A stretch of DNA of 64,000 nt, taken from assembly GCA_036012125.1 (NCBI GenBank), contig DASCOS010000009.1, forward strand, positions 1-64,000, given 5' to 3'. This DNA comes from Vicinamibacterales bacterium (GTDB lineage Bacteria; Acidobacteriota; Vicinamibacteria; Vicinamibacterales; UBA823). The position numbers and the translations under genes were made by a program. The notes beneath the pieces are model-generated. The model saw only the letters and a list, made by a program, of their open reading frames with translations. It searched no databases and was not told where the DNA came from. Shown piece by piece: positions 8,250 through 16,848 of this stretch (within the stretch, counting starts at the first letter, position 1; each line of letters starts with the position of its first letter).

Positions 8250-8654
8250 TCAGGTAGAACGCAGCTTCTGGACAGCCTGCAATCTCGGTAGTGATTGATA
8301 AAAAAGACGTTGGTCGCGTTCGAGATGCGTTTGCAGGTGTTCTCGCAATGCAAGGCAAAGCGACTTAATATCGTCCGATTCAGGGTTGGTGTCCAAAAGC
8401 GTTTCTAAGAATTCTAGATCGTCAGCCAGTTGACTATGTTCTTCAGCCAATTTTGACAGAACGCTACCGTCCAGAATGGATTCATTTACCATCCCCCAGT
8501 ATGTTTCCAGTGCGCCGTGAAATATTACTGCCGCTCCAATATCTAGGACTGCTGCCGGCGATAAATCCTTACCGTCTTGGATGCGACGAAGCAGCGCCCT
8601 ATGGGTGAGGCCGAGTCGGTTGTGAATATGCGTAGGTTTTCCGGCCACTTCCAT
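8250..8654 (-). CDS. Hemerythrin-like (HHE) protein
   Basis: A 134-residue all-helical protein. His18, His46, Glu50, His73, His106 and His110 are spaced like the di-iron ligands of hemerythrin HHE domains (FHGALE on helix 2, EEHSQLADDLEFLE on helix 3, LREHLQTHLERD on helix 4). Such proteins bind O2 or NO, or act in iron-sulphur repair. The gene lies between the Crp/Fnr regulator and the peroxiredoxin pair. There is no Shine-Dalgarno sequence. Instead TATGCT lies six bases before the ATG, and a dyad centred 42-43 bases before the ATG (8689-8704) sits where a class II Crp activator would bind a leaderless transcript. That makes it a likely target of the adjacent regulator. Confidence 0.75.
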   Translation of the reverse strand: MEVAGKPTHIHNRLGLTHRALLRRIQDGKDLSPAAVLDIGAAVIFHGALETYWGMVNESILDGSVLSKLAEEHSQLADDLEFLETLLDTNPESDDIKSLCLALREHLQTHLERDQRLFYQSLPRLQAVQKLRST

Positions 8655-8688
8655 GCGATGAGCATAGGAGTTATAGGGGGGGGAAACG

Positions 8689-8704
8689 TATGACCTTCAT
8701 CATG
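8689..8704. promoter_or_regulatory. Crp/Fnr-type dyad before the hemerythrin-like gene
   Basis: TATGA-CCTTCA-TCATG, preceded by CG as in the 25802 copy. Its centre at 8696.5 is 30.5 bases from the first base of the -10 candidate TATGCT (8666-8661, minus strand). See the other copies at 9535, 21508 and 25802. Confidence 0.55.
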
Positions 8705-8731
8705 TAGCTGCGATCACTGAGCAAGACGGTA

Positions 8732-9421
8732 TTAATCGAGCGAGACCTGCTCCAATGTCTTCCGATCAAGCAGGACAAAACCGTCTTTTTCCGTGCGAAC
8801 AATGCCTTCCTTCGACCATCGACTCATGAGGCGGATGCAGGTCTCGATGGTGGTACCGGTCATATCCGCAAGCTCCTGGCGCGATAGCGCCAACGGCACC
8901 ACCTGTCCCTCTGGCCCTGATTTTCCGACCTCATCAGCCAACTTTAGAAACAAACGAGCGAATCTTGGCTCAAGGCGCCCACCGGTTAAACTGGCGATTC
9001 GGTTCGTTAATTGAACTAATCGTTGTGTCAGACTGAGCAGTAAGCCACGCACGAGGCTTGGATGTTGTTCCAGCAGCATAAAGAATTTCTTCTGTGGCAC
9101 TTGAAGTAAGGTTGCATCCTCAAGCGCTGCCGCTGACGCCGGATACGGTATCCCTCGATATGCTGCTATGGCGCCGAAGAGGTCTCCGGCCGAAAAGAGT
9201 TCCAAAATAATATCCCGTCCGGCCGGTGTGATTTTGAAGATCTTCACTCGACCAGTCACAATCAAGTAAGAGAACTCCGGGGGCGAGCCCTCTCTGAAAA
9301 TCTCCTCGCCGCGTGAGAATTGTTTAACACTGGTAATCTCTCCTAAACGCTGCCGATCGACGTCTTCCAACTCTCTAAATAACGGCGCGTCGAAGATAAG
9401 GTCTTTAGCGGTTGTTGACAT
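8732..9421 (-). CDS. Crp/Fnr-family transcriptional regulator
   Basis: A 229-residue protein with an N-terminal cyclic-nucleotide-binding-type beta barrel (about residues 15-130, GEEIFREGSPPEFSYLIVTG), a dimerisation helix, and a C-terminal Crp-type winged helix (about 150-225, LSRQELADMTGTTIETCIRL). The recognition helix keeps the Glu and Arg (E-T-C-I-R) that contact TGA/TCA half-sites in FNR and CRP. The only cysteine is in that helix, so an FNR-style oxygen-sensing Fe-S cluster is absent; a haem/NO sensor (DNR-like) or ligand-free mode is more likely. It sits between the hemerythrin-like gene and the nos operon. TATAAT lies six bases before its ATG with no Shine-Dalgarno, suggesting a leaderless message. 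Confidence 0.9.
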   Translation of the reverse strand: MSTTAKDLIFDAPLFRELEDVDRQRLGEITSVKQFSRGEEIFREGSPPEFSYLIVTGRVKIFKITPAGRDIILELFSAGDLFGAIAAYRGIPYPASAAALEDATLLQVPQKKFFMLLEQHPSLVRGLLLSLTQRLVQLTNRIASLTGGRLEPRFARLFLKLADEVGKSGPEGQVVPLALSRQELADMTGTTIETCIRLMSRWSKEGIVRTEKDGFVLLDRKTLEQVSLD

Positions 9422-9427
9422 CTCAGC

Positions 9428-9433
9428 ATTATA
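9428..9433 (-). promoter_or_regulatory. -10 element of a probable leaderless regulator promoter
   Basis: TATAAT on the minus strand, six bases upstream of ATG 9421, so transcription would start at or next to the ATG. The -35 position (CTGGGC) is poor, as in activator-dependent promoters. The hemerythrin-like gene has the same arrangement. Confidence 0.45.
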
Positions 9434-9534
9434 GTTCGACGCGTGAAAACGCCCAGTCGGTGAGGGTCGTGTGCAACCGTGCTCCGCTCGAAACTACATC
9501 AAAATAAGGGGTTTTTTGTCCGGAGCCAGTTCCT

Positions 9535-9550
9535 CATGACCATGGTCATA
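9535..9550. promoter_or_regulatory. Dyad upstream of the Crp/Fnr gene
   Basis: CATGA-CCATGG-TCATA, containing the perfect palindrome ATGACCATGGTCAT. It lies in the 577-base divergent region between the regulator gene and the nos operon, about 120 bases before the regulator ATG. I infer autoregulation. Apart from this site, the 9886 site and the promoters, I see nothing coding in 9434-9998. Confidence 0.5.
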
Positions 9551-9885
9551 TCGTCAGGTTGAATCTTAAGATACCTTCGGCTGTACGAAATGGCTGGAGC
9601 AGCCCACATGAGTCGCAGGCATTCGCACGCTTCATGGTGCCCTCCTGGGAACTTGCCTCAAGGGATTGAAGGACGGGCCATCCCCCTTAAGGGACCATCC
9701 TACTCGGAAGAGTTGTTTGCCGCACGAGGTTACTCGTCGCGGTGACTGCTACGCTCGGGAGGGCATCATAAAGCGTGCGAATGTTGTGAGTCGGGCCGCT
9801 TCGGTTGTTGAAGATTCGGGTTAGCGATTTTTTCTTTTACAAGATGAATAATTAGATCGTCCATAAGCGATTTGTGATGACACCC

Positions 9886-9905
9886 CTTGTGAAAATTAGC
9901 ACAAG
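9886..9905. promoter_or_regulatory. Crp/Fnr-like operator before the nos operon
   Basis: CTTGTGAAAATTAGCACAAG, that is TTGTGA-N6-GCACAA, close to a Crp-type dyad. Its centre at 9895.5 is about 30 bases before a weak -10 candidate TAGGAA (9926-9931). A better-looking TATGATAAT lies at 9961-9969. Either could start the nos message. The binding protein is inferred to be the adjacent regulator. Confidence 0.45.
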
Positions 9906-9998
9906 TTCTAAGATCGGATCTCAGTTAGGAATTCCACCCAGGAGTTCTTTTGAGCTCTTGTATGATAATACTCCCAATTTGAAAGGCAGGGTCGGCGT

Positions 9999-10775
9999 AT
10001 GAAACATGAAATGCGAATCTTCCTCGTCCTCATGTTTACGAGTTCAATACTGCCCTCAGTTGCCGCGGCTCAAGACGCTGCAGCTGGAAATGCTGTCTAC
10101 GATTCGCGATGCGTCATTTGCCATGGTGACCAAGGTGACGGCCTAGGTCTCATCGGCATCGTGCATCGAGCACAGCAATCCGGGGTGGTCGTGACCATCT
10201 ATCCAAGAGATTTCACCGCGGGGGTTTTCAAATTTCGAAGCACGCCGACCGGCACTTTACCCACCGACGATGATCTTTTTCGAACAATCACCGAGGGTAT
10301 CAGCCGCTCCGGCATGCCGTCGCACACCGACTTATCTGAAACGGACCGCCTAGACGTCATCGCTTACATCAAAACGTTTTCTCCGCGATGGGAACAAGAT
10401 GAACCTGGCGAGCCATTCACGATCGACGCCGCGCCGTCGTACGTCGGGTCAGCGGACTCCACCGAACAAGGTGTGACGGTTTACCAGACCATGCGTTGTG
10501 CAACCTGTCACGGTGAAACGGGGCTCGGCGACGGCCCCTCGTCTGCGGAATTGGAAGACAGTTGGGGTGACCGCATTCTCCCGTTTGATTTCACCTCGGG
10601 CCCCCTCAAGGGTGGCTCTACACCGGAAATGATCTACCGCACTTTCATGACGGGTCTGGACGGGACGCCAATGCCATCGTATGAGCCAGCCATGCCCATC
10701 GAAGAAGAACGATGGCATCTCGTTTCCTACATCCTTCGTTTGATGACAGGCGAGACAGACGCACAAGATAATTAA
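9999..10775 (+). CDS. Dihaem c-type cytochrome of the nos operon
   Basis: A 258-residue periplasmic protein with a Sec signal (cleavage near VAAAQD, residue 25) and two haem-binding motifs, CVICH (Cys38-His42) and CATCH (Cys167-His171), each in a cytochrome c fold of about 100 residues with a later Met ligand candidate (GMPSH, PMPSY). It is the first gene of the operon, 55 bases before nosZ. Clade II nos clusters commonly carry such cytochromes as electron donors to NosZ, and that is the likely role here. GGCAGGG lies before ATG 9999. Confidence 0.9.
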   Translation: MKHEMRIFLVLMFTSSILPSVAAAQDAAAGNAVYDSRCVICHGDQGDGLGLIGIVHRAQQSGVVVTIYPRDFTAGVFKFRSTPTGTLPTDDDLFRTITEGISRSGMPSHTDLSETDRLDVIAYIKTFSPRWEQDEPGEPFTIDAAPSYVGSADSTEQGVTVYQTMRCATCHGETGLGDGPSSAELEDSWGDRILPFDFTSGPLKGGSTPEMIYRTFMTGLDGTPMPSYEPAMPIEEERWHLVSYILRLMTGETDAQDN

Positions 10776-10830
10776 CCCGAGACCTGTATTGGAATTTAGT
10801 AGGTTTATCCCTAAAGCAAGGAGTCAGCTC

Positions 10831-12636
10831 ATGATTTCATCCCATCCACTGACCACATGGATTGCCTTCGTCGCAGCGGGCCTCTCACTGAATTGTGGTG
10901 CGCCGCCGCCAATGAACACTTCTGAGGGTGAATCACCTTACGCTGCTCATGAAGTCGCGCCGGGTGAACTTGACGAATATTACGGTTTCCAAAGCGGAGG
11001 CCAATCAGGTGAAGTGCGTGTCATTGGTATTCCCTCAATGCGCATTTTCAAGCGCATTCCAGTGTGGAATCTTGATTCCGCCAGTGGCTGGGGCATCACG
11101 AACGAGAGCAAATCAATGATGGGAGGCAAGGTGGTCGGCGATACTCACCATGTCCATGGTTCGTATGTCGACGGCACCTATGACGGTAAGTGGCTTTTCG
11201 TCAACGACAAGGCAAATAACCGCCTTGCGCGAATTCGAATTGACCAGATGAAAGTTGATGCCACATTGGAGATTCCCCATACGCAAGGCACGCATGGGAC
11301 TTTCCCTCAACGGGCACCGAAGACCGAATGGGTGATTCTAAATAGTGAATTCCGGACACCGCTCGTCAATGACGGACGCGGGGCTCTTCTTGACGAATCG
11401 ACATATGGCGGCGTCCACACGATTGTCAACGCCGAGACCATGAAAGTCGTGGCTCAAGTTCAGACCAGGGTAAACCTTGACCTCGCCGCGACCGATTACA
11501 ACGGCAAATTCTCCTTCGCTACCTCATACAACAGTGAGGGTGGAGCGACAATTTCCGAGATGCTCGCCAGCGACCTGGACTACCTCGTCGTTTTCAACTG
11601 GGATCGTATCAAAGAAGCCCTGGCGGGCAACGCTTACCAGACGGTTGACGGCATCCCGATTCTCGACGGAAGTGAGGGTTCGAGTCTTACCGCCTACATC
11701 CCGGTCCCGAAGAATCCGCACGGCGTCAACGTGTCTCCGGACGGAAATTACGCGGTAGTGTCCGGAAAGGTCTCGCCGACCGCTTCAGTGATCGACATCT
11801 CAAAACTTGACGATGTCTTTGCCGGAAATCTCGAACCGCGCGAGGCGGTCGTGGCGGAACCAGAAATAGGACTCGGCCCACTCCATACTACGTACGATGG
11901 CCGTGGCAACGCCTACACCTCACTTTTCATCGATAGCCAAGAGGTGAAATGGAATCTTCAGAGAGCAATTGAACTCCAGGCCAATCCCCAAGAGGGTCAA
12001 ACCGCAGTGGTCGACCGTCTCGATGTTCACTACCAAGTTGGCCACACCATGGCGTCGATGGCCGAAACGAATGAAGCTGACGGGCGGTATCTGATCTCGC
12101 TCAATAAGATCTCGAAAGACCGCTTTCTCAACGTCGGCCCCCTCAAGCCGGAAAACGACCAGCTGATTGACATCTCAGGGGACAGCATGGTTCTGCTCAA
12201 GGACGAGTCGGCCTACGTCGAACCACACGACATCATTATTGTTCGACGCGACATCATCGAAGATAAAGTGCTCCATCGTGTCCGGCTCGAAGACCATCCA
12301 GAGGCGGTTACGGAGAGTTCTGTCGTGCGTGACGGAAACAAGGTAACGGTGCGTGTAACAGCGACAGCCCCGATGTACGGCTTGCAAGAGGTTGTCGTCA
12401 ATGAGGGTGACGAAGTCACTTATATTGTAACAAACACCGATGAAATTCCGGATCTCTCTCACGGGTTCGCAATCTCGAACTACAACATTCAATTGATTGT
12501 TAGCCCGTTCGAGACGAAGTCGGTAACCTTCATTGCGGACAAACCAGGCGTCTATTGGATCTACTGCACGACCTTCTGTCACGCTTTACACCTTGAAATG
12601 CGCATGCGATTCGTCGTGCGTGCTCAAGGGACGTGA
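10831..12636 (+). CDS. nosZ: Nitrous oxide reductase, Sec-type (clade II)
   Basis: A 601-residue copper enzyme reducing N2O to N2 in the periplasm. AAGGAG precedes ATG 10831; an upstream in-frame start at 10789 lacks one. The N-terminus is a Sec-like signal without twin arginines, the mark of clade II NosZ. The propeller supplies the CuZ histidines: DTHHVHG (His106/107), NPHGVN, LHTTYDG, VGHTMAS and EPHD. The C-terminal cupredoxin domain holds CuA: Cys579-x3-Cys583-His-x2-His587-x2-Met590 (CTTFCHALHLEM). All expected ligands are present, so the enzyme looks functional. Cysteine in SLNC near residue 21 might be lipidated, but Asn at -1 is unusual. The nosR-nosD gene begins one base after its stop. 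Confidence 0.97.
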   Translation: MISSHPLTTWIAFVAAGLSLNCGAPPPMNTSEGESPYAAHEVAPGELDEYYGFQSGGQSGEVRVIGIPSMRIFKRIPVWNLDSASGWGITNESKSMMGGKVVGDTHHVHGSYVDGTYDGKWLFVNDKANNRLARIRIDQMKVDATLEIPHTQGTHGTFPQRAPKTEWVILNSEFRTPLVNDGRGALLDESTYGGVHTIVNAETMKVVAQVQTRVNLDLAATDYNGKFSFATSYNSEGGATISEMLASDLDYLVVFNWDRIKEALAGNAYQTVDGIPILDGSEGSSLTAYIPVPKNPHGVNVSPDGNYAVVSGKVSPTASVIDISKLDDVFAGNLEPREAVVAEPEIGLGPLHTTYDGRGNAYTSLFIDSQEVKWNLQRAIELQANPQEGQTAVVDRLDVHYQVGHTMASMAETNEADGRYLISLNKISKDRFLNVGPLKPENDQLIDISGDSMVLLKDESAYVEPHDIIIVRRDIIEDKVLHRVRLEDHPEAVTESSVVRDGNKVTVRVTATAPMYGLQEVVVNEGDEVTYIVTNTDEIPDLSHGFAISNYNIQLIVSPFETKSVTFIADKPGVYWIYCTTFCHALHLEMRMRFVVRAQGT

Positions 12637-12637
12637 A

Positions 12638-15600
12638 ATGAGTCGATTCGGGAGAGAACTACGTGAAAATTGGACGATCTGGCTCGTTATGGCTTTCGGC
12701 CTACTGGGCCAGCATCAACCTTTAGAAGCGCAGATTTCTTTCGGTCAGCAGCGGTACGAGTATGAACTCTCGAACGTGCTGCCCGGCGCATCGGTGTTCG
12801 AGCGTGTTGACCACCACTGGAAAGGTTACGCATCCGAAAGCCGGAGCCAGCTGCTTGGTTACGTCTTTCTCACCGACGACTTGGTTGACATTCCTGGGTA
12901 TTCCGGCGAGACGATAAATACCCTCGTCGGAATGGACTCCCAAGGAACGATCACCGGTATCCAGATCGTTGGTCATTCTGAACCGATCGTTCTCATTGGT
13001 GTTAGTGAAGCGTCTGTGCACGAATTCACGGCCCAGTATCCAGGGATGCAGATTGCCGATCGCATTCTCATTAATAACCAACCAAAACCTGACTACGTCA
13101 GTATTGACGGTATCAGTGGAGCCACAGTAACCGCTGTTGCGGCAAATCTAACTATTCTCGAAGCGAGTCGTCTCGTCGGTCGGGCCGAGGGTGTTCTATC
13201 GGCGGCGGCCGTGCGAAAGGAACGACCCTCCTCAGAATTCGAGACGCTCAGCTGGAAGCAGCTCGTCTCTCTGGATGCCATCGGCGCTCTCACGGTAGGG
13301 CCTGACGAGTTCGTCGATAACGACCGAATCCAATCTGTGGACGTGAGGTTCGCAGTTCTGGACCCGCCGACCGTCGGCCAGAATCTTTTAGGAAAACGCT
13401 TCTTCGAGCTCGTCCAGCAGAGACAGGAACAAAACGGCGGAAGTGCGGTTTACATTGGCGGTGTGGGTGACTTGTCATTCAAAGGGGCTGGTTTCGCACG
13501 TGGAGGAATCTTCGATCGTTTCGTACTTGAACAAGCCGGCAATCTTTTCGTTTTTAGAGACCTCGACTATATCGCCTTTCCGGTGCTGACAGCCTTAGGT
13601 GCTCCAAGATTTCGCGAAGGCGGCATCTTCTTTACGGACGAAACCTTCGACCCGACTCAACCGTTCTCGTTTCGCCTAACGGTCCCCTATCGCGTGCAAG
13701 ACGAGAGGCACTACGAAACATTCGTCGCTGAGCACCAGCTTCCCAGTCGATTCGTTGAATCCAATGTTCCATTCTGGGTCACTCGATGGCAAGTCTCTTG
13801 GATAGCGGTGCTCTTCACCCTGCTAATGCTTGGATTCTTGATTTTTATTTTCGCGGCACGGGGACGTCTGATTTTGCACCGTAGCATTCTGCATCGATCG
13901 GCCGCAATATTGGTCGCCGTTATATTTGGCTTGATGCTCAAAGCCCAACTGAGCACGACTCAAATCCTAACGTTGGTTAACTCGGTTCGGCGATTTGAAT
14001 TTCCGACCACCACATTTCTCTCTGAGCCGCTCATCTTCATGATGTGGATCGTGACTGTGGTCACGCTCCTGATTTGGGGGCGAGGGTTTTTCTGCGGTTG
14101 GGTGTGTCCCTATGGAGCCTTGCTCGAATCGTTGCGAATCGCCTGGGAAAAGGTGGCACCAAACGAACTACGAATGAAAATCGATGGTTGGCGACCACCA
14201 GAATATTTTTCCCGTGTAAAAATTGCAATTTTTGCCATCATCTTGCTGGTGTCACTGGTGAATCTCCCAGTCGCGGAGGCACTCAACGAAATCGAACCCT
14301 TCAAGACATTCCTTCTTGGACTCACGCGACCCTGGGCGTTCGTTCTATACTTCGCGATTATCACGCTCGCGTCCGTGGTGAGCTATCGTTTTTTCTGCCG
14401 ATTCCTTTGCCCGTTAGGTGGTGCACTTGCGATTACCTCAACGAGGGCGCCATTATTACCGCTGGTCCGTTACGAAACGTGTACGAGTTGCCAAATTTGC
14501 GCGAAAACGTGTGAGCCCAACGCCATTTCCTTCGAGACGGGCCGAATCAATTATCAAGAATGTCTGCAGTGCTGGAAGTGTCAGGAAACCGGCCTCAATG
14601 AGAATGTCTGTCCGGAACTCATTAAGAGAAAGATAGAGAATCGGCCGTTGCGTTTAATGGTCGCCAGCGGCCTCTTGGCCCTATTTGTTTGGCCGACTGT
14701 CATTCATGCGGAGACGCGACGAGTAAGTCCGGGAACACTCTCTGAAGCGCTGAACTCGGCTGACGCCGGTGACCTTCTCCTTCTGGAATCCGGTATTCAT
14801 GAAGGGCCGCTCCACATTACTAAATCGATCACACTCCGCGGTGAGGCTGGTTCAATCATCGATGGCCTTGGGATCGGGCACATCGTTATTGTTGACGCAC
14901 CCGGTGCAGCGATCGAAAACTTGACGTTGCGTAATTGCCGAGTCAGCGAAACGGTTGCCGACGCGGGAGTCTGGGTTGAAAAAACAGCCACCAAGGCGCG
15001 TGTCGCCGGCAACACCATTACAGGCTGCCGTTTTGGTGTTTGGCTTCACGGCGCCAGCCAAACCGAAGTCGCAGATAACCGTGTAATCGGACTTGAGAAA
15101 CTTAGTCAGACTGAGCGCGGCGACTGTATCCATTTATGGGATGCCGACGGTGCAAGCGTGACCAATAATGAGCTTTCATATTGTCGCGATGGTGTCTACA
15201 TGGAGCTCACGAGTGACGGAGACGTTGCAGGCAATCACATCACCCAGTCGAGATATGGCGTCCATTCGATGTGGTGTGATAACAGTCGATACTCCGGAAA
15301 CTACACCCACGGCAATCTCGTGGGTCTTGCCCTTATGTTTGCTACACGCATCGAGGCGAAAGGCAACATCCTGCACAACAATCGCGCCCATGGCCTGCTC
15401 TGGGTGCAGGTAACACGGGGAAGCGCCGACAGCAACATCATCATCGGAAATACCAAGGGGATGTTCGTTTATAATTCCTTATACAACACCATCCGCGGGA
15501 ATCTGGTAGCACGCAACAACCTTGGCAGCCATTACTGGGGTGGCTCTGAGGAAAATGTCATGCGAGATAACGCTTTCATCGAGAATGAAATTCAGGTGAA

Positions 15601-15958
15601 ATTCGTCGCCGCTAAGGACCAAGTGTGGGACAGCAATTTCTGGAGCGACTACGGAGGTTGGGATATGGACGATGACGGCCGAGGTGAAGTTCCGTATCGT
15701 TCTAACACTTTAGTGGATGCGCTGCTCTGGAACTACCCTCTCTCAAAGCTGTTACTGGCAAGCCCAGCGTTTCAGGTTTTGGCAGTTGCCGAGCGTGAGT
15801 TCCCCGTCATCACTGTGCCAAAAGTTACAGATCTGTCACCACAAATGTCTCCGTCGATGACGAATTGGAAAGCTCTACTGGATCACTATCCAGCTCAGCC
15901 GTCGCAATACTACTTGGAGATGGAAAAACTTCCCCATGTCCCTGGGAGCCACCACTGA
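12638..15958 (+). CDS. NosR-NosD fusion protein
   Basis: One uninterrupted 1106-residue frame joins two nos proteins that are normally separate. Residues 1-670 are NosR: a signal segment, an FMN-binding domain with the flavinylation motif SGATVT (Thr163, target of ApbE-type transferase), membrane helices, CxxxCP motifs at Cys486/490 and Cys587/591, and polyferredoxin motifs CTSCQICAKTC (615-625) and C642-x2-C645-x2-C648-x9-C658. Residues 674-692 form a hydrophobic segment like the old NosD signal (LMVASGLLALFVWP). Residues 695-1106 are NosD, a right-handed beta-helix (CASH) periplasmic protein needed for CuZ assembly. The in-frame ATG at 14657 has no Shine-Dalgarno. NosR passes electrons to NosZ; NosD works with NosF and NosY. 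ATG 12638 lies one base after nosZ. Confidence 0.93.
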   Translation: MSRFGRELRENWTIWLVMAFGLLGQHQPLEAQISFGQQRYEYELSNVLPGASVFERVDHHWKGYASESRSQLLGYVFLTDDLVDIPGYSGETINTLVGMDSQGTITGIQIVGHSEPIVLIGVSEASVHEFTAQYPGMQIADRILINNQPKPDYVSIDGISGATVTAVAANLTILEASRLVGRAEGVLSAAAVRKERPSSEFETLSWKQLVSLDAIGALTVGPDEFVDNDRIQSVDVRFAVLDPPTVGQNLLGKRFFELVQQRQEQNGGSAVYIGGVGDLSFKGAGFARGGIFDRFVLEQAGNLFVFRDLDYIAFPVLTALGAPRFREGGIFFTDETFDPTQPFSFRLTVPYRVQDERHYETFVAEHQLPSRFVESNVPFWVTRWQVSWIAVLFTLLMLGFLIFIFAARGRLILHRSILHRSAAILVAVIFGLMLKAQLSTTQILTLVNSVRRFEFPTTTFLSEPLIFMMWIVTVVTLLIWGRGFFCGWVCPYGALLESLRIAWEKVAPNELRMKIDGWRPPEYFSRVKIAIFAIILLVSLVNLPVAEALNEIEPFKTFLLGLTRPWAFVLYFAIITLASVVSYRFFCRFLCPLGGALAITSTRAPLLPLVRYETCTSCQICAKTCEPNAISFETGRINYQECLQCWKCQETGLNENVCPELIKRKIENRPLRLMVASGLLALFVWPTVIHAETRRVSPGTLSEALNSADAGDLLLLESGIHEGPLHITKSITLRGEAGSIIDGLGIGHIVIVDAPGAAIENLTLRNCRVSETVADAGVWVEKTATKARVAGNTITGCRFGVWLHGASQTEVADNRVIGLEKLSQTERGDCIHLWDADGASVTNNELSYCRDGVYMELTSDGDVAGNHITQSRYGVHSMWCDNSRYSGNYTHGNLVGLALMFATRIEAKGNILHNNRAHGLLWVQVTRGSADSNIIIGNTKGMFVYNSLYNTIRGNLVARNNLGSHYWGGSEENVMRDNAFIENEIQVKFVAAKDQVWDSNFWSDYGGWDMDDDGRGEVPYRSNTLVDALLWNYPLSKLLLASPAFQVLAVAEREFPVITVPKVTDLSPQMSPSMTNWKALLDHYPAQPSQYYLEMEKLPHVPGSHH

Positions 15959-16848
15959 TGTATTGCCTAGAAGGAATTTCAAAGCGATTCGACGAGATTG
16001 AAGCTCTCACGGCCCTCGATCTCGAAATCAATGATGGAGAGTGGCTCGGCATCGTTGGGCGAAACGGCTCCGGCAAGACGACTCTGCTACGCATGCTCGT
16101 TGGCCTCTCTTGGCCGACCACTGGAAGAGTGCTCTTCAATGGAACAGAGCCGTCTGCTGAAGACTGGCGCGCAATACGCCATTCGCTCGGTTTCATGCCA
16201 GAACGCATTGCGTTCTTCGAGAACCTGACAGGAGATCGGATGCTTCGCTATTTCGCTCGCCTCAAGGGTGTAGCCGAAGCCGAAGTTGGCCCCCTGCTGG
16301 AACGAGTAGGGCTTGGCAATGCAGCGAAACGAAAGCTTGGCGGTTATTCCAAGGGAATGCTTCAGCGCCTCAATTTTGCTCAAGCGCTTCTAGGGAACCC
16401 GCGATTACTTATTGTGGATGAGCCAATTGAAGGTCTGGATGTCCAGGGTGTTCGAGAGTTTTTCGAAATATTGAAGAGCGATCAAGACCGTACCGTTGTC
16501 ATCTCCTCACATCGCCTGTCATTGTTCTCACGATATATGGACCGCGTCTGTGTTTTAAGTAATGGAAGCGTCAAGGCGATCGGCACCGAAGACGACCTCC
16601 ACAAGAAACTTCAGCTTCCAGTACGCGTTGTACTCCATCCTGCAGTCGCTTCCAACGGAGAGGTGGTCAAGGCGCTACAAGCACTCGGTTCCGCATCGAT
16701 CGTCAGTCAGAATGGAAGAGTGATCGTGAAAGTGTCTCAACAGCAAAAAGTCCAGTTTCTCGCCGATTTGGCGAGCCTTGATGCCATAGTCCAAGACGTT
16801 CGCATCGAGGAACCTTCACTTGAGGAGGTGCTGCTTGAAACGAGTTGA
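15958..16848 (+). CDS. nosF: NosF, ABC transporter ATPase for NosZ maturation
   Basis: A 296-residue ABC ATPase. Walker A is GRNGSGKT (about residues 34-41), the signature is YSKGMLQRL, Walker B is LLIVDEP, and the H-loop is SSH. It energises the NosDFY complex that delivers sulphur/copper species for the CuZ centre. ATG 15958 overlaps the nosR-nosD stop as TGATG, so translation is coupled. The C-terminal 70 residues form the small extra domain usual for this subfamily. Confidence 0.93.
   Translation: MYCLEGISKRFDEIEALTALDLEINDGEWLGIVGRNGSGKTTLLRMLVGLSWPTTGRVLFNGTEPSAEDWRAIRHSLGFMPERIAFFENLTGDRMLRYFARLKGVAEAEVGPLLERVGLGNAAKRKLGGYSKGMLQRLNFAQALLGNPRLLIVDEPIEGLDVQGVREFFEILKSDQDRTVVISSHRLSLFSRYMDRVCVLSNGSVKAIGTEDDLHKKLQLPVRVVLHPAVASNGEVVKALQALGSASIVSQNGRVIVKVSQQQKVQFLADLASLDAIVQDVRIEEPSLEEVLLETS

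Noticed and set aside
10789-10830. Upstream start for NosZ at 10789
   Set aside because: It lacks a ribosome binding site and the extra residues precede a good signal peptide; AAGGAG favours 10831.
12533-12637. Extension of the NosR-NosD frame upstream into nosZ
   Set aside because: The extra 35 residues overlap nosZ and are not NosR-like; ATG 12638, one base after the nosZ stop, fits the operon.
14657-15958. Separate nosD gene starting at ATG 14657
   Set aside because: There is no ribosome binding site before it, and the upstream frame continues without a stop from the NosR part; a second start cannot be fully excluded.
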